Positions 9,501 through 18,716 are shown, counted from the stretch's first letter. The stretch: DNA of 57,138 nucleotides from Gallionellaceae bacterium (GCA_028714875.1 JAQTLN010000023.1:4585-61722); one strand, 5' to 3'. Notes: a model not told the origin generated them from the letters alone. Translations and numbers: made by a program.

Positions 9501-10018
9501 AGGGTTTCCTCGCAGGTCTGCACGCCGGGTTCCATGCGGATGTTGTATTGCAGGGCCTTCCAGACTTGCTGATTGATGTCCACTAGAAAGTCCTGGGTAG
9601 AGCGTGGCGTGTGCTCCACTTCCTTCAGCCAGGCCATCAGCAGGGGGCCGGATTCGACCCGCTCGCAATAGGGCACCAGTTCCTTGGTCAACTGTTCGTC
9701 ATATTCGAACGGGTAGTCCTTGGCGTATTCCTCCAGGAAAAAATCGAAGGGGTTGATCACCGTCATGTCGGCGATGACTTCGACCTCGAAGTCGAAGTGC
9801 GTGGTCTTTTCCGGAAACACCAGACGCGCCAGGTAGTTGCCGAACGGGTCTTGCTGCCAGTTGATGAAATGCTTTTCCGGCCGAATCCGCAGGGAATAGC
9901 CCAGGATCGGCGTGCGGCTATGCGGCGCCGGACGCAGACGCAGGATGTGCGGCGCCATGTTGACGGGTCGGTCGTATTGGTAGTGGGTCTTGTGACGAAT
10001 CGCGACGCGGATACTCAT
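6566..10018 (-). CDS. DUF2126 transglutaminase-family protein, carrying a repeat-encoded insert
   Basis: The 1150-residue protein begins with a transglutaminase N-terminal domain ([20 protein letters not shown]) and a core with Cys180 ([10 protein letters not shown]), His229 ([10 protein letters not shown]) and Asp245 (GLDPTSG). The long DUF2126 region fills the rest, including stretches such as [11 protein letters not shown] and [13 protein letters not shown]. Together with the ATP-grasp/alpha-E and small transglutaminase genes it forms the known but biochemically undefined peptide-ligase neighbourhood. Residues about 592-625 are encoded by the palindromic repeat at 8147-8244; they read [12 protein letters not shown]...PRPPLAKGG and are foreign to the family, yet the frame is kept. 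No signal peptide is seen. It is probably the first gene of the cluster. Confidence 0.9.
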   Translation of the reverse strand: MSIRVAIRHKTHYQYDRPVNMAPHILRLRPAPHSRTPILGYSLRIRPEKHFINWQQDPFGNYLARLVFPEKTTHFDFEVEVIADMTVINPFDFFLEEYAKDYPFEYDEQLTKELVPYCERVESGPLLMAWLKEVEHTPRSTQDFLVDINQQVWKALQYNIRMEPGVQTCEETLALGRGSCRDSAWLLVQILRHLGFAARFVSGYLVQLTADLKSLDGPSGPEADFTDLHAWAEVYVPGAGWLGLDPTSGLFAGENHIPLACTPDPVSAAPVTGATDKCEVTFSFDNSVVRIHEDPRVTKPYRDDQWLAIDALGRAVDAKLSENDVRLTMGGEPTFVSIDDMESAQWNTAALGPHKLERARDLWKRLSNHFAPNGLKFSGQGKWYPGEPLPRWALGIFWRGDGVPLWKNPELLADEGKSYGHTSATAAAFMEALCSRLGLPAAYSQAGYEDALHYLLKEAEHPANLDLAKINLKDPIERRSLADKLSRGLDEPVGYVLPIAWDDSGNGWKSSVWRFRRGRLYLIPGDSPLGLRLPLDSLPWVAEAEREPTWPLDLFAPRGELPDSYGEVARRYSEFQPAREAHPEIQEQGLAAPPLSQRGAGGDFSDAGTDATTNHPRPPLAKGGATVIHTALCVEARGGVVRIFMPPVSTLEQYLELTAAIEQVAAQSDTPVILEGYEPPRDWRLQRLMVTPDPGVIEVNIHPASSWDDFIGNTRVLYEEARLARLTTEKFMLDGRHTGTGGGNHVTLGGATPADSPMLRRPDLVMSLVTYWQHHPGLSYLFSGMFIGPTSQAPRVDEGRDEKLYELEIAFQQMPTGETSQLWLVDRLLRNLLVDLTGNTHRSEFSIDKLYSPDSPTGRLGLVEFRGFEMPPHWQMSATQALLLRILVARFWEKSYRHKLVRWGTELHDRFMLPHYVRADLLDVVRDIQESGTPFQADWLDPFIEFRFPRIGTVNIDDIEIELRTAIEPWHVLGEELSNVGTARFVDSSVERIQLLVSGLSGNRYVVACNGRRVPLKSTGRHGEYVAGIRYRAWQPPSALHPTIGVHSPLVIDLIDTWTGKAIGGCAYHVSHPGGRSYDTFPINANEAESRRVNRYQDWNHTPGPVQVPPDLARVAEFIPEGGGLRLMAPPPEEPTLEYPYTLDLRRKPE
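8147..8244. repeat. Palindromic G/C-run repeat inside the DUF2126 gene
   Basis: This is the same hairpin pair as at 3755-3856 (CCCCCCTTTGCCAAAGGGGGG and CCCCCCTTTGGGAAAGGGGGG around a spacer), here wholly inside a coding region. Its length and phase leave the reading frame open on the gene strand. Confidence 0.9.
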
Positions 10019-10245
10019 GGGATGTTTGTCCGGAGTGGGGGCTGGCGGAAAAGGGGGCGGGAATGAGCAAGGGAATGAGCAAGATTCGCGCCGGTTAAAT
10101 TTGCACCGGCGCGATATTGGCGTCAGCCATGCGGTGGGCAGGGAATAGTTGCGCGGGAGGCGTGACGATACGCCGTTCGCTTGCGCCGGTCAGCGCGCAT
10201 GAATGACGCGGGTTGCGGGGCGGTCGGCACCAATCTGGTGCGTCT

Positions 10246-10349
10246 GGCAGACTGTCGGACTTTGGAATCGTCGGCTGCGAATCCGACAAATACTGAGTTC
10301 GTCGGAGCCGATTTTCGCTATCGATGACCAAAGCCCGACAGGCTGCTAG
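10246..10349. repeat. Short MITE-like element related to 36974-37200
   Basis: The left end reads ACTGTCGGACTTTGGAATCG, and the right end CCAAAGCCCGACAGGCTGCTAG is nearly its inverse. The same termini bound a longer copy at 36974-37200. The copy here has imperfect ends and adjoins the next element at 10346. It lies in the 500-base non-coding gap between the DUF2126 gene and the substrate-binding protein gene. Confidence 0.65.
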
Positions 10350-10514
10350 TAGTCAGTCACCATGAATCGAATGGATGGCCCGTAGGATGTGGTGAGCGTA
10401 GCGAACCGCATCGATCTCGTTCGCATTGCATGGCGCGGTTCGCTACGCTCACCACACCCTACGTCAGAGTGGGGTGCGCTTATGTCCCTGTGTTTCAACG
10501 TGACTGACTACTAG
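10346..10514. repeat. Nested element with 15-base inverted ends around a GTAGGATG palindrome
   Basis: CTAGTAGTCAGTCAC (10346-10360) and GTGACTGACTACTAG (10500-10514) are perfect inverted repeats. Between them is a complete copy (10381-10463) of the GTAGGATGTGGTGAGCG...CTCACCACACCCTACG palindrome also found at 26209 and 35611. The remainder of 10019-10523 shows no credible gene. Confidence 0.7.
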
Positions 10515-10523
10515 GGCATCGTT

Positions 10524-11555
10524 TCAGCGGCTACGGCCGCTCCAGCGGCTATCGATGAAATCCCTATAGCGTAGTTGCGCGGCCGCCGGGTTGTCGCCGC
10601 TGACGGCATGGAAAAAGGCTTCGGAGTTGCGCGCCGCTTCTTCGCTGAAGGCGCCGTCCGGGCTGTAGATGTTCTTGTGCGCGGCCAGGTATGTTTCCAG
10701 CGACTGTTTTTCCTCCCCCTCCGGCAATTGCAGGCGCGCCACGATGTCTTGCGCGCTGTGTGTCGCTATCCAGCGCAGGCTGTCGCGCAGGGCGGTGTTC
10801 ATCCGACGAATCTTGTCCGGATGGTCGCGCAAGGTCTCCGTCGTGGTGGCCAGTTGGGTATAGAGAAAGCGCCCACCCAGGTGGGCCTTTGCCTCGGCTG
10901 GATCGTGCAGATCGACCAGGCGCAAGGCGAGTTTGTGTTTCTCCAGCAAGGTGGCGGCCGGTTCGTTGACCACGATGGCGTCGACCTGTCCCGATTCCAG
11001 CGCCGCGCTGTAATCGGCCAGGTTCTGCCCGGCATAGACGAAGTTGACGTCGTCGCCGCGGATGCCGTTGCGCTGGAGCAGGTATTCCGCGATCTGGCGC
11101 GCGGTGGATTTGCCCTGTTTGCTGCCGCTATGCGTGCCGATGGTTCGCCAGCGCAGGTCGGCGAGCTTGTGTATCTGTGATTTGAGATCCTGTCGCGCCA
11201 TCAGGACATAGGCGGGCGTCTGGGTGAGCGCGATGACGGATACCAGGTTCGGATTGGACAGTCGAATTCCGGCCAGCGCCGGCATGCCCAGTCCGGCGAA
11301 ATCACTGTTGTGATCGAGCATGTCCTTGACCGCCAGTGGCCCGCCACCGAAATAGCGCACGCTGAGAACAAACCCGGCCTTGCGGTCGGCGCCGATACGC
11401 GGCATCAGTTCCAGCGGCAGATAAGGCGCCGCATGGGGGCCGGGCATGGCGACCACCATGCGCATGGGTTCGGCCGCGATGGCCCGTTGCGGGAAATGGC
11501 CGAGCAGAAACGCGCACAGGACAAGGTTGCTTGCAATGATGGCTAAACGCTTCAT
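10524..11555 (-). CDS. Periplasmic ABC-type substrate-binding protein (SsuA/NMT1-like)
   Basis: This looks like the solute-binding component of an ABC importer of the nitrate/sulfonate/thiamine-precursor class. I chose the ATG at 11555 because a perfect AGGAGG lies 6 bases upstream and it begins a clear signal peptide ([19 protein letters not shown], likely cleaved after AIA before AEP). The start at 11597 would place 14 extra basic residues in front. Typical features follow: a [15 protein letters not shown] stretch, GLGMPAL, and [22 protein letters not shown]. No ATP-binding or permease gene is adjacent, so it is either an orphan or works with components encoded elsewhere. The ligand cannot be assigned. 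It is divergent from aroC. Confidence 0.8.
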   Translation of the reverse strand: MKRLAIIASNLVLCAFLLGHFPQRAIAAEPMRMVVAMPGPHAAPYLPLELMPRIGADRKAGFVLSVRYFGGGPLAVKDMLDHNSDFAGLGMPALAGIRLSNPNLVSVIALTQTPAYVLMARQDLKSQIHKLADLRWRTIGTHSGSKQGKSTARQIAEYLLQRNGIRGDDVNFVYAGQNLADYSAALESGQVDAIVVNEPAATLLEKHKLALRLVDLHDPAEAKAHLGGRFLYTQLATTTETLRDHPDKIRRMNTALRDSLRWIATHSAQDIVARLQLPEGEEKQSLETYLAAHKNIYSPDGAFSEEAARNSEAFFHAVSGDNPAAAQLRYRDFIDSRWSGRSR

Positions 11556-11638
11556 GTGTTTCCTCCTGGGAGCGGTTCGCTGGCTATCGCCGCGCATGCG
11601 GTAAAATCCCGGCCCGATTCATTTTTCCCTCACCCACC

Positions 11639-12742
11639 ATGTCCGGCAACTCGATAGGCCTCGTTTTTTCCGTCACTTCCTTCGGTGAATCGCACGGCCC
11701 CGGCATCGGCTGCGTGGTGGATGGTTGCCCGCCCGGCCTGCGGCTGACCGAATCCGACATCCAGCTCGACCTGGACCGGCGCAAGCCCGGCACTTCGCGC
11801 CATGTTACGCAACGGCGCGAATCGGATACGGTGGAGATTCTCTCGGGCGTGTTCGAGGGCAGGACCACCGGCACCCCCATCGCCCTGCTGATCCGCAACG
11901 AGGACCAGCGCAGCAAGGATTACGGCAACATCGCCGAGACCTTTCGGCCCGGCCACGCCGATTACACCTACAACCAGAAATACGGTTTTCGCGACTATCG
12001 CGGCGGCGGCCGTTCCTCGGCGCGGGAAACCGCCGTGCGGGTGGCGGCGGGGGCCATCGCGAAAAAGTGGTTGTTCGAGAAATACGGCACTGTGATACGC
12101 GGCTACCTGGCGCAACTCGGTCCCATCGCCGTGACGTTCAAGGACTGGGACAGCGTGCGCGAGAACCCCTTCTTCGCGCCCGACCCTGAAGCCGTGGCGG
12201 GCCTGGAGGCGTACATGGACGAGTTGCGCAAATCCGGCGATTCGGTCGGCGCGCGCATCAACGTGGTCGCGGAAAACGTGCCGGTGGGCCTGGGCGAGCC
12301 GGTGTATGACCGTCTTGACGCCGATCTCGCCCATGCCCTGATGAGCATCAATGCGGTGAAAGGCGTGGAAATCGGTGACGGCTTCGCGGTGGTGTCGCAA
12401 CTCGGCACGCAACACCGCGACGAACTCACCCCGCAAGGCTTTCTCTCCAACCATGCCGGCGGCGTGCTCGGCGGTATCAGCAGCGGCCAGGACATCACCG
12501 CATCCATCGCCATCAAACCCACTTCCTCGCTGCGCCTTCCCGGACGCTCCATCGATGTGCGCGGTGAGCCGATCGAAGTGGTGACCCAGGGCCGCCACGA
12601 CCCCTGTGTCGGCATCCGCGCCACCCCCATCGCCGAGGCCATGCTGGCCATCGTGCTGATGGACCACGCCCTGCGGCAGCGGGCGCAGAACGCCGATGTG
12701 GTGTGCGCGACGCGGGCCATACCGGGTCATGTGGAGGAATGA
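11639..12742 (+). CDS. aroC: Chorismate synthase
   Basis: The enzyme makes chorismate from 5-enolpyruvylshikimate 3-phosphate using reduced FMN, the last common step to aromatic amino acids and folate. The signature stretches [18 protein letters not shown] near the N terminus and [15 protein letters not shown] at about residues 118-132 are intact. The length of 367 residues is normal. The start at 11639 has little Shine-Dalgarno character; a TAAAAT at about 11602 may serve as the -10 of a promoter in the 80-base divergent gap. The stop overlaps the ribosome-binding region of the following Uma2-like gene. Its product feeds the trp genes later in the window. Confidence 0.98.
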   Translation: MSGNSIGLVFSVTSFGESHGPGIGCVVDGCPPGLRLTESDIQLDLDRRKPGTSRHVTQRRESDTVEILSGVFEGRTTGTPIALLIRNEDQRSKDYGNIAETFRPGHADYTYNQKYGFRDYRGGGRSSARETAVRVAAGAIAKKWLFEKYGTVIRGYLAQLGPIAVTFKDWDSVRENPFFAPDPEAVAGLEAYMDELRKSGDSVGARINVVAENVPVGLGEPVYDRLDADLAHALMSINAVKGVEIGDGFAVVSQLGTQHRDELTPQGFLSNHAGGVLGGISSGQDITASIAIKPTSSLRLPGRSIDVRGEPIEVVTQGRHDPCVGIRATPIAEAMLAIVLMDHALRQRAQNADVVCATRAIPGHVEE

Positions 12743-12743
12743 A

Positions 12744-13319
12744 ATGGGCAATGCGCTGGAAAAAACCGCTGAATTCACGCCCGAGGCCTATCTCGCCTGG
12801 GAGTCGGAGCAAAGCGAGCGCCACGAATATCTGAACGGCGAGGTGTTCCTGATGACCGGGACGACCACGACACACAACGTGATCGGCAGCAACTTTCTCG
12901 TCGCGCTGAGAAACGGCCTGCGCGGCAAGCCCTGTCGGGTCTACATGGCGGACGTGAAGCTGCGGGTGGAAACCACCAACTGCTATTTCTACCCGGACTT
13001 GATGGTCACCTGTTCCGCGAGCGACAGACAGCAGCCGCTGGTGCAGTCCGAACCCACCGTGGTGGTTGAAGTGCTGTCCGAATCCACCGCCGGCTACGAT
13101 CAGGGCACGAAATTCGAGGCCTACCGGCAACTGCCGTCCCTGCGCGAATACGTGCTGGTCGCCCAGGATGGCGCGCGGGTGCTGGTCTATCGCCGCGGCG
13201 AGGGCGTGGAGTGGATCGTGCATCCCTACGGCGCCGGGGAAATCGTGTCGCTGCCCAGCCTGGAGCTGAACATTCCGGTCGAACAGATCTACGAAGACGT
13301 CGATTTTGAGTCCCTGTAG
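12744..13319 (+). CDS. Uma2 family (DUF820) endonuclease-like protein
   Basis: The 191-residue protein belongs to the Uma2 group of PD-(D/E)XK-fold proteins, common as multiple genomic copies but of unclear role. The pattern is visible as EYLNGEVFLMTG, YMADVKLRV, YFYPDLMVTC and VVVEVLSESTAGYDQGTKFEAYRQLPSLREYVLV, which includes the expected acidic and lysine residues. I chose the ATG at 12744 because GGAGG lies 6 bases upstream; the open frame to 12696 overlaps aroC. It starts 1 base after the aroC stop, so it is probably cotranscribed. Its TAG stop (13317-13319) is the TAG of a GTAG-headed repeat. Mobile or accessory origin is likely. Confidence 0.85.
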   Translation: MGNALEKTAEFTPEAYLAWESEQSERHEYLNGEVFLMTGTTTTHNVIGSNFLVALRNGLRGKPCRVYMADVKLRVETTNCYFYPDLMVTCSASDRQQPLVQSEPTVVVEVLSESTAGYDQGTKFEAYRQLPSLREYVLVAQDGARVLVYRRGEGVEWIVHPYGAGEIVSLPSLELNIPVEQIYEDVDFESL

Positions 13320-13406
13320 CGCCGGCTTTATGGCCCGAAGGGCCGGTATCCTTCAGGGCCAGCCGGCTGTTTTCAAAGCGGCTGGCATTACAGAAATAGC
13401 CCCACC
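13316..13406 (+). repeat. REP-like palindromes after the Uma2 gene
   Basis: The stretch begins GTAGCGCCGGC, overlapping the Uma2 stop codon, and continues with two hairpins (GGCCCGAAGGGCC and CAGCCGGCTG..CAAAGCGGCTG). It occupies almost all of the space before the MFS gene. Confidence 0.7.
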
Positions 13407-13421
13407 GGCTTTCCTTCTCTT

Positions 13422-14564
13422 ATGACGGACATCCCCTACTGGCGCCTGTCCGGCTTCTATTTCTTCTACTTCGCCTTCGTCGGCGCGATGGCCCCGTTCT
13501 GGGGGCTGTATCTACATTCCCTGGAATTCAACGCCTTCCAGATCGGCGTGTTGATGTCTCTGCTCCAGGTGATGCGCATCTTCGCGCCCAACATCTGGGG
13601 GCACATCGCCGACCACACCGGCAAGCGCGTCGCCATCGTCCAGTTGGCCGCCCTGGTCTGCCTGATCGCTTTCGTCGGCGTCTTTTTCGCCAAGACCTTC
13701 TGGTGGCTGTTCGCGGTGATGTCGCTGATCAGCTTTTTCTGGAGCGCCTCGCTGCCGCTGGTGGAAGCCACCACGCTGTCGCACCTGGGCGACCGAACCG
13801 ATCGCTACGGCCGCATCCGTCTGTGGGGGTCGGTGGGCTTCATCCTGGTGGTGGTGGGGCTGGGCGCGCTGCTCGACCATGCTTCGATCAGCCTGGTGCC
13901 CTGGGTGGTGATGGGCTTGCTGGTCGGCATCGTGCTGACTTCCCGGGTCATTCCGGAAGCGGAGATCGCCCGCCAGGAGATGGTCCACATCCCCATGCGC
14001 TCGGTGCTGCGCCGTCCCGAAGTGGTCGCCCTGTTCGCCGCCGCCCTGCTGATGGCCGCCGCGCACGGGCCGTACTACACCTTCTTCACCATCCATCTGG
14101 TGCAGACCGGCTACAGCAAATCGATGGCGGGCTGGCTCTGGGCGCTGGGCGTGGTGTGCGAAATCGGCATCTTCCTGGTGATGCCGCGCGTATTCCGCAA
14201 GATTCGCCCGGAAACCGTGTTACTGGCCACGCTGCTCGCCGCCGCCGTGCGTTTTCTCCTGATCGGCTGGCAGGCCGGCAATCTGCCGGTATTGCTGTTC
14301 GCGCAATTGCTGCACGCGCTCACCTTCGGCGCCTATCACGCCTCCGCCCTGGCCCTGGTACACCGCCATTTCACCGGCAAGAACCAGGCACGCGGCCAGG
14401 CGCTCTACAACAGCATCGCCTTCGGCGTCGGCGGCACCATCGGCAGCCTCTATTCCGGCGCCGCCTGGGATGCGCTGGGCGCGGGTATGACCTACAGCAT
14501 CGCCTCCGGCTGCGCGCTGCTGGCGGCGGTCGCGTTTACCTGGAAATCACGTAGGTCGGGTTAG
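13422..14564 (+). CDS. MFS permease (MFS_1-like, HcaT-type)
   Basis: This 380-residue integral membrane protein of the major facilitator superfamily resembles the 3-phenylpropionate transporter (HcaT) and related MFS_1-like permeases. Hydrophobic segments run throughout, starting with YWRLSGFYFFYFAFVGAMAPF. A loop signature after the second segment reads WGHIADHTGKR, and a DRYGRIRLWGSVGF stretch sits near the middle, as is typical for the group. The substrate is not predictable. The last four codons and the stop fall within a GTAGGTCGGGTTAG repeat that starts at 14551, so the C terminus has been reshaped by the repeat. It probably shares transcription with aroC and the Uma2 gene. Confidence 0.85.
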   Translation: MTDIPYWRLSGFYFFYFAFVGAMAPFWGLYLHSLEFNAFQIGVLMSLLQVMRIFAPNIWGHIADHTGKRVAIVQLAALVCLIAFVGVFFAKTFWWLFAVMSLISFFWSASLPLVEATTLSHLGDRTDRYGRIRLWGSVGFILVVVGLGALLDHASISLVPWVVMGLLVGIVLTSRVIPEAEIARQEMVHIPMRSVLRRPEVVALFAAALLMAAAHGPYYTFFTIHLVQTGYSKSMAGWLWALGVVCEIGIFLVMPRVFRKIRPETVLLATLLAAAVRFLLIGWQAGNLPVLLFAQLLHALTFGAYHASALALVHRHFTGKNQARGQALYNSIAFGVGGTIGSLYSGAAWDALGAGMTYSIASGCALLAAVAFTWKSRRSG

Positions 14565-14637
14565 GCGCGGTTTTATCGCGCCGTAACCCGACATTGCGCT
14601 GTCGGGTTACGCGATAAGGCCGCTAACCCGACCTACG
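14551..14637 (+). repeat. GTAGGTCGGGTTAG palindrome
   Basis: The left arm GTAGGTCGGGTTAGGCGCGG is mirrored by CCGCTAACCCGACCTAC at 14621-14637, with an internal GTAACCCGACA..TGTCGGGTTAC hairpin. A second copy of the family is at 16314-16413. The MFS stop codon lies inside the left arm. Confidence 0.9.
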
Positions 14638-14716
14638 GTTCTACGGCTGGCCTAGTCATGTTGCATTGCGGTAGGCTCGCTGTCGGCATTCCGCCGGCCC
14701 ACCTCCGGTTTTCCCC

Positions 14717-16276
14717 ATGACATCGATTTTTCTCTACGACACCACCCTGCGCGACGGCGCGCAGCGCGAAGACATCTCCCTTTCCGTCGAGGACAAGCTG
14801 ACCATCGCGCATCGCCTGGCGGCGTTCGGCATGCATTACATCGAATGCGGCTGGCCGGGCTCCAACCCCAAGGATGCCGATTTCTTCGCCCGCGCCAACC
14901 GCATGAACCTGCCGGCGCGGCTGGCCGCATTTGGTCGTACCCGGCACGCCAACAGCCGTTGCGAGGACGACGCCAATCTGCACGCGCTGCTCGATTCCGG
15001 CACCCCGGCGGTCACCCTGGTCGGCAAGTCCTGGGATTACCACGTCAGCCATGTGCTGAAGACGACGGCGGAGGAAAACCTGGCGATGATCCGCGACAGC
15101 GTGGCCTGGATGAAAGGGCGGGGCAGGGAGGTGGTGTTCGATGCCGAGCATTTCTACGACGGTTTCCTTGCCAATCCGGATTACGCCCTGGCGACCCTGC
15201 GCGCGGCGGCGGAGGCGGGCGCTGACTGGCTGGTGTTGTGCGAGACCAACGGCGGCAAGCTGCCCTGGGAAATGGAAGCCATCACCCGCGCGGTGGCGGC
15301 GCGTTTGTCTGGCGCGAAATTGGGTGTGCACTGCCACAACGACAGCGGCTGCGCGGTGGCCAATTCGCTGGCGGCGGTGCGTTCCGGGGCGACGATGGTG
15401 CAGGGCACCGTCAACGGCTATGGCGAGCGTGTCGGCAATGCCGATCTGGTGACCCTCTTGCCCAATCTGCAATTGAAGATGGGGCATGCGGTATTGCCCG
15501 AAGAAAAATTGCGCGAGCTGACCGGCCTGTCGCGCTTCGTCGCCGAAGTGGTCAACCTGAAACACGACGACCACCAGCCCTACGCTGGCCATTCCGCCTT
15601 CGCCCACAAGGGCGGCATCCACGTCGCGGCGATTCTGAAAGCGCCGGATACCTATCAGCACATTGACCCGGATCTGGTCGGCAACGAGATGCGCTCGGTG
15701 ACGTCGGAACTGTCCGGTCGCGGCAATCTCCAGTTGCAGGCGCGGCGCATGGGGCTGGACCTCGACAACGAGGCGGCGCAGCACGTCCTCGGGCAGATCA
15801 AGCATCTGGAACATGAGGGCTTCACCTTCGAGGCGGCCGAGGCCAGCGTCGAACTGATGTTCCACCGCCTCAACGCTGATTACGTTCGCCCGTTCGAACT
15901 GCTCGATTACTTCGTCATCACCGAGCGTCGCCACGGCCGTGGCCTGCTCGCCGAGGCGACGGTGAAGGTCAAGGTCGGCGAGGTGGTGAAGTTTACCGCC
16001 GCCGAAGGCAACGGCCCGGTCAACGCGCTGGCCACGGCTTTGCAGGATGCGCTGGTGGAGGCTTACCCGGTGCTGCGCACGGTGCATCTGACCGATTACA
16101 AGGTCCGCATCCTCGCCGGCAGCGCCGGCACCGCCGCCAACACTCGCGTGCTGATCGACTTCCAGAGCGGTAGCGAAACCTGGACCACGGTCGGCGCCAA
16201 CGCCAACATCATCGACGCCAGCTGGCGCGCGCTATCCGACAGCATGGAATACGCGCTGGTGCGGCTGGGCATGTAG
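14717..16276 (+). CDS. cimA: (R)-citramalate synthase
   Basis: This alpha-isopropylmalate-synthase-like enzyme condenses pyruvate and acetyl-CoA to citramalate, opening the threonine-independent route to isoleucine. The TIM-barrel opening FLYDTTLRDGAQREDIS, the metal-binding HCHNDSGCAVANSLAA at about residue 205 and a C-terminal regulatory domain are all present in 519 residues. The residues ECGWPGSNPKD fit the citramalate group rather than LeuA, whose motif differs. The next genes are leuC, leuD and leuB, whose products can carry out the following steps of this route as well as leucine synthesis. The TAG stop belongs to a GTAGCGCCGGCG repeat at 16273. Confidence 0.93.
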   Translation: MTSIFLYDTTLRDGAQREDISLSVEDKLTIAHRLAAFGMHYIECGWPGSNPKDADFFARANRMNLPARLAAFGRTRHANSRCEDDANLHALLDSGTPAVTLVGKSWDYHVSHVLKTTAEENLAMIRDSVAWMKGRGREVVFDAEHFYDGFLANPDYALATLRAAAEAGADWLVLCETNGGKLPWEMEAITRAVAARLSGAKLGVHCHNDSGCAVANSLAAVRSGATMVQGTVNGYGERVGNADLVTLLPNLQLKMGHAVLPEEKLRELTGLSRFVAEVVNLKHDDHQPYAGHSAFAHKGGIHVAAILKAPDTYQHIDPDLVGNEMRSVTSELSGRGNLQLQARRMGLDLDNEAAQHVLGQIKHLEHEGFTFEAAEASVELMFHRLNADYVRPFELLDYFVITERRHGRGLLAEATVKVKVGEVVKFTAAEGNGPVNALATALQDALVEAYPVLRTVHLTDYKVRILAGSAGTAANTRVLIDFQSGSETWTTVGANANIIDASWRALSDSMEYALVRLGM

Positions 16277-16413
16277 CGCCGGCGTCTCGCCGGCTTTGTA
16301 GTTGGGTAGTTGGGTAGGTCGGGTTAGCGGCCTTATCGCGTAACCCGACACCCTGCCGGTTGTCCGCGTGTTGTCGGGTTACGGCGCGAAAAGCCGCGCC
16401 TAACCCGACCTAC
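16273..16413 (+). repeat. Two adjacent GTAG-headed repeats before leuC
   Basis: A single GTAGCGCCGGCGTCTCGCCGGC palindrome (16273 onward) overlaps the cimA stop. It is followed by a full GTAGGTCGGGTTAGCGGC...CTAACCCGACCTAC element (16314-16413) of the 14551 family. The rest of the gap holds only a weak promoter-like stretch near 16433-16460 (TTGCCC and TAATCC). Confidence 0.85.
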
Positions 16414-16484
16414 AGACTCACTCTCCATCGCCTTGCCCCCCTCCAACATGAAATAATCCGCCTCTTTCTTCAGCAGCCCACACC

Positions 16485-17912
16485 ATGACCGCCCCGCGCA
16501 CCCTCTACGACAAACTCTGGGACGCCCACGTCGTCCACCAGGAAGCCAACGGCACCGCGTTGCTCTATATCGACCGCCATCTGGTGCATGAAGTGACCAG
16601 CCCGCAGGCGTTCGAGGGCTTGAAGCTGTCCGGCCGCAAGTTGTGGCAGGCGAAGACGATTCTGGCCACGCCCGACCATAACGTGCCGACCACCGCTCGC
16701 GCCGCCGGCATTGTCGATCCAGTCTCGCGCACCCAGGTGGAGACCCTGGACGCCAATTGCGCCGAACTGGGTCTCAACGAATTCCGCATGAGCGATTCCC
16801 GCCAGGGCATCGTCCACGTCATCGGCCCGGAACAGGGCTTCACGCTGCCGGGCACTACCCTGGTGTGCGGTGATTCGCATACCAGCACGCACGGCGCTTT
16901 TGGCGCGCTGGCTTTCGGCATCGGTACTTCCGAAGTCGAGCATGTGCTGGCGACGCAATGCCTATGGCAGACGAAGTCACAGGCCATGCTGGTGAAAGTG
17001 GACGGTGACCTGCCGGCGGGCGTGACCGCCAAGGATGTCGCGCTCGCCATCATCGGCAAGATCGGCACGGCGGGCGGCACCGGCTACGCGCTGGAATTCG
17101 GCGGCTCGGCCATCCGTACCCTGTCGATGGAAGGCCGCATGACCCTGTGCAACATGGCCATCGAGGCGGGCGCGCGCGCCGGCATGGTGGCGGCCGATGA
17201 GAAAACGATTGCTTACGTCGAAGGCCGCCCGCAGGCGCCGAAAGGCGCGGACTGGGAACAGGCCGTGGCCTATTGGCGCACCCTGCATAGTGACGAAGGC
17301 GCCGCTTTCGCCGCCGTGGTGGAACTGGCCGCCGCCGAGATCCGCCCGCAGGTCACCTGGGGCACTTCGCCGGAGATGGTGTTGTCGGTGGAAGACAAAG
17401 TGCCGAACCCGGCCGACGCGCCCAACGCGGTCAAGCAGGCCGATTGGGAACGGGCGCTGGCCTACATGGGCCTGGCCGCCGGCACGCCGATCAATGAAAT
17501 CGCCATCGACAAGGCCTTCATCGGTTCCTGCACCAATTCACGCATCGAAGACCTGCGCGAAGCCGCCGTCGTGGCGCGCTGGGCCGTGTCTCAAGGGCGC
17601 CGCGTGGCCGCGACTGTGAAGCTGGCGATGGTGGTGCCGGGCTCCGGCCTGGTGAAGGCGCAGGCCGAAGCCGAAGGGCTGGACCGCGATTTCATCGCCG
17701 CCGGTTTCGAATGGCGCGATCCGGGCTGTTCCATGTGTCTGGCGATGAACGCCGACCGTCTGGAGCCGGGCGAACGTTGTGCCTCGACTTCCAACCGGAA
17801 TTTCGAGGGCCGCCAGGGCCAGGGCGGCCGCACCCATCTGGTGTCGCCGGCGATGGCGGCGGCCGCCGCCGTATTTGGACATTTCGTGGATATACGTGAG
17901 GTGCTGCAATGA
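16485..17912 (+). CDS. leuC: 3-isopropylmalate dehydratase, large subunit
   Basis: LeuC carries the [4Fe-4S] cluster of isopropylmalate isomerase, which converts 2- to 3-isopropylmalate, and in this context probably also handles citramalate. The cluster ligands are visible as Cys in GSCTNSR (about residue 349) and the CSMC pair (about 412-415); the substrate motif [24 protein letters not shown] is present. The length of 475 is typical. It begins the leuC - lipopeptide - leuD - leuB run, and its stop overlaps the start of the small lipopeptide gene (ATGA, 17909-17912). A candidate promoter sits just upstream, after the repeat pair. Confidence 0.98.
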   Translation: MTAPRTLYDKLWDAHVVHQEANGTALLYIDRHLVHEVTSPQAFEGLKLSGRKLWQAKTILATPDHNVPTTARAAGIVDPVSRTQVETLDANCAELGLNEFRMSDSRQGIVHVIGPEQGFTLPGTTLVCGDSHTSTHGAFGALAFGIGTSEVEHVLATQCLWQTKSQAMLVKVDGDLPAGVTAKDVALAIIGKIGTAGGTGYALEFGGSAIRTLSMEGRMTLCNMAIEAGARAGMVAADEKTIAYVEGRPQAPKGADWEQAVAYWRTLHSDEGAAFAAVVELAAAEIRPQVTWGTSPEMVLSVEDKVPNPADAPNAVKQADWERALAYMGLAAGTPINEIAIDKAFIGSCTNSRIEDLREAAVVARWAVSQGRRVAATVKLAMVVPGSGLVKAQAEAEGLDRDFIAAGFEWRDPGCSMCLAMNADRLEPGERCASTSNRNFEGRQGQGGRTHLVSPAMAAAAAVFGHFVDIREVLQ

Positions 17913-18070
17913 CCCCGAAGAAACTCATCATCATCGGCGCGGTGAAACTGACCTTGCTGGTCATCGCCTTTGGCGTCGTCTACAGCATGTATGGCTGCAA
18001 CACCGTGCGCGGTGTCGGCCAGGACATCGAAAAGGCCGGCGAGGCCATCCAGAGGGCAGGCAACAAATGA
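17909..18070 (+). CDS. Entericidin-like small membrane lipopeptide
   Basis: A 53-residue gene sits between leuC and leuD with ATGA overlaps at both ends (17909-17912 and 18067-18070), so all three are translationally coupled. The product has a basic start (MTPKK), a hydrophobic segment ([20 protein letters not shown]) and then [19 protein letters not shown], which closely matches the mature part of entericidin A/B lipoproteins. The Cys30 context is MYGC rather than the usual L-A-G-C, so lipidation is probable but not certain. Entericidins are stress-linked outer or inner membrane lipopeptides. The location inside a leucine operon is a recurring betaproteobacterial arrangement; its reason is unknown. 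Confidence 0.85.
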   Translation: MTPKKLIIIGAVKLTLLVIAFGVVYSMYGCNTVRGVGQDIEKAGEAIQRAGNK

Positions 18071-18705
18071 ACCCATTCAATACCTTGCACGGCCTGGTCG
18101 CCCCGCTCGACCGCGCCAACGTCGATACCGACGCCATCATCCCCAAGCAATTCCTGAAGTCGATCAAGCGCTCCGGCTTCGGCCCCAACGCCTTCGACGA
18201 ATGGCGTTACCTGGATCGCGGCGAACCCGGTGTGGATTGCGCCGACCGTCCGCTCAACCCGGATTTCGTGCTCAACCAGGCGCGATACCAGGGCGCCTCG
18301 GTGCTGCTCGCGCGGGAAAACTTCGGCTGCGGCTCCAGCCGCGAACACGCCCCCTGGGCGCTGGAAGACTACGGCTTCCGCGCCATCATCGCCCCCAGCT
18401 ACGCCGACATCTTCTTCAACAACTGTTTCAAGAACGGTGTCCTGCCCATCGTCCTCCCCGCCGAGGTGGTGGATCGCCTGTTCAAGGAAACCGAAGCGAG
18501 CGAAGGCTACCGCCTCACCATCGACCTCGCCGCGCAAACCGTGACCACCCCGACCCATGAGGTGATCTCCTTCGAAGTCGACGGCGAGCGCAAGCACCGC
18601 TTGTTGCACGGCCTCGACGACATCGCGCTGACCCTGAAATTTACCAATGAAATCAAAGCCTACGAAGCCCGCCGCAAAGCTGAGGCATCGTGGTTGTTTG
18701 CCTGA
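18067..18705 (+). CDS. leuD: 3-isopropylmalate dehydratase, small subunit
   Basis: LeuD forms the swivel domain of isopropylmalate isomerase and partners LeuC. The 212-residue protein opens with [31 protein letters not shown]. It carries the family stretches [20 protein letters not shown] and [17 protein letters not shown], with normal length and no missing region. The ATG at 18067 overlaps the stop of the preceding lipopeptide gene; the upstream part of the open frame is a shadow of leuC. It is followed by leuB after 11 bases. Confidence 0.98.
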   Translation: MNPFNTLHGLVAPLDRANVDTDAIIPKQFLKSIKRSGFGPNAFDEWRYLDRGEPGVDCADRPLNPDFVLNQARYQGASVLLARENFGCGSSREHAPWALEDYGFRAIIAPSYADIFFNNCFKNGVLPIVLPAEVVDRLFKETEASEGYRLTIDLAAQTVTTPTHEVISFEVDGERKHRLLHGLDDIALTLKFTNEIKAYEARRKAEASWLFA

Positions 18706-18716
18706 AAGGACAAGTT

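Noticed and set aside
10095-10331. Open frame of 78 codons on the minus strand
   Set aside because: It is made of MITE-like repeat sequence, has no ribosome-binding site and no recognisable protein pattern.
14633-16087. 484-codon minus-strand frame opposite cimA
   Set aside because: Antisense shadow typical of high-GC genes; cimA has every expected motif on the plus strand.
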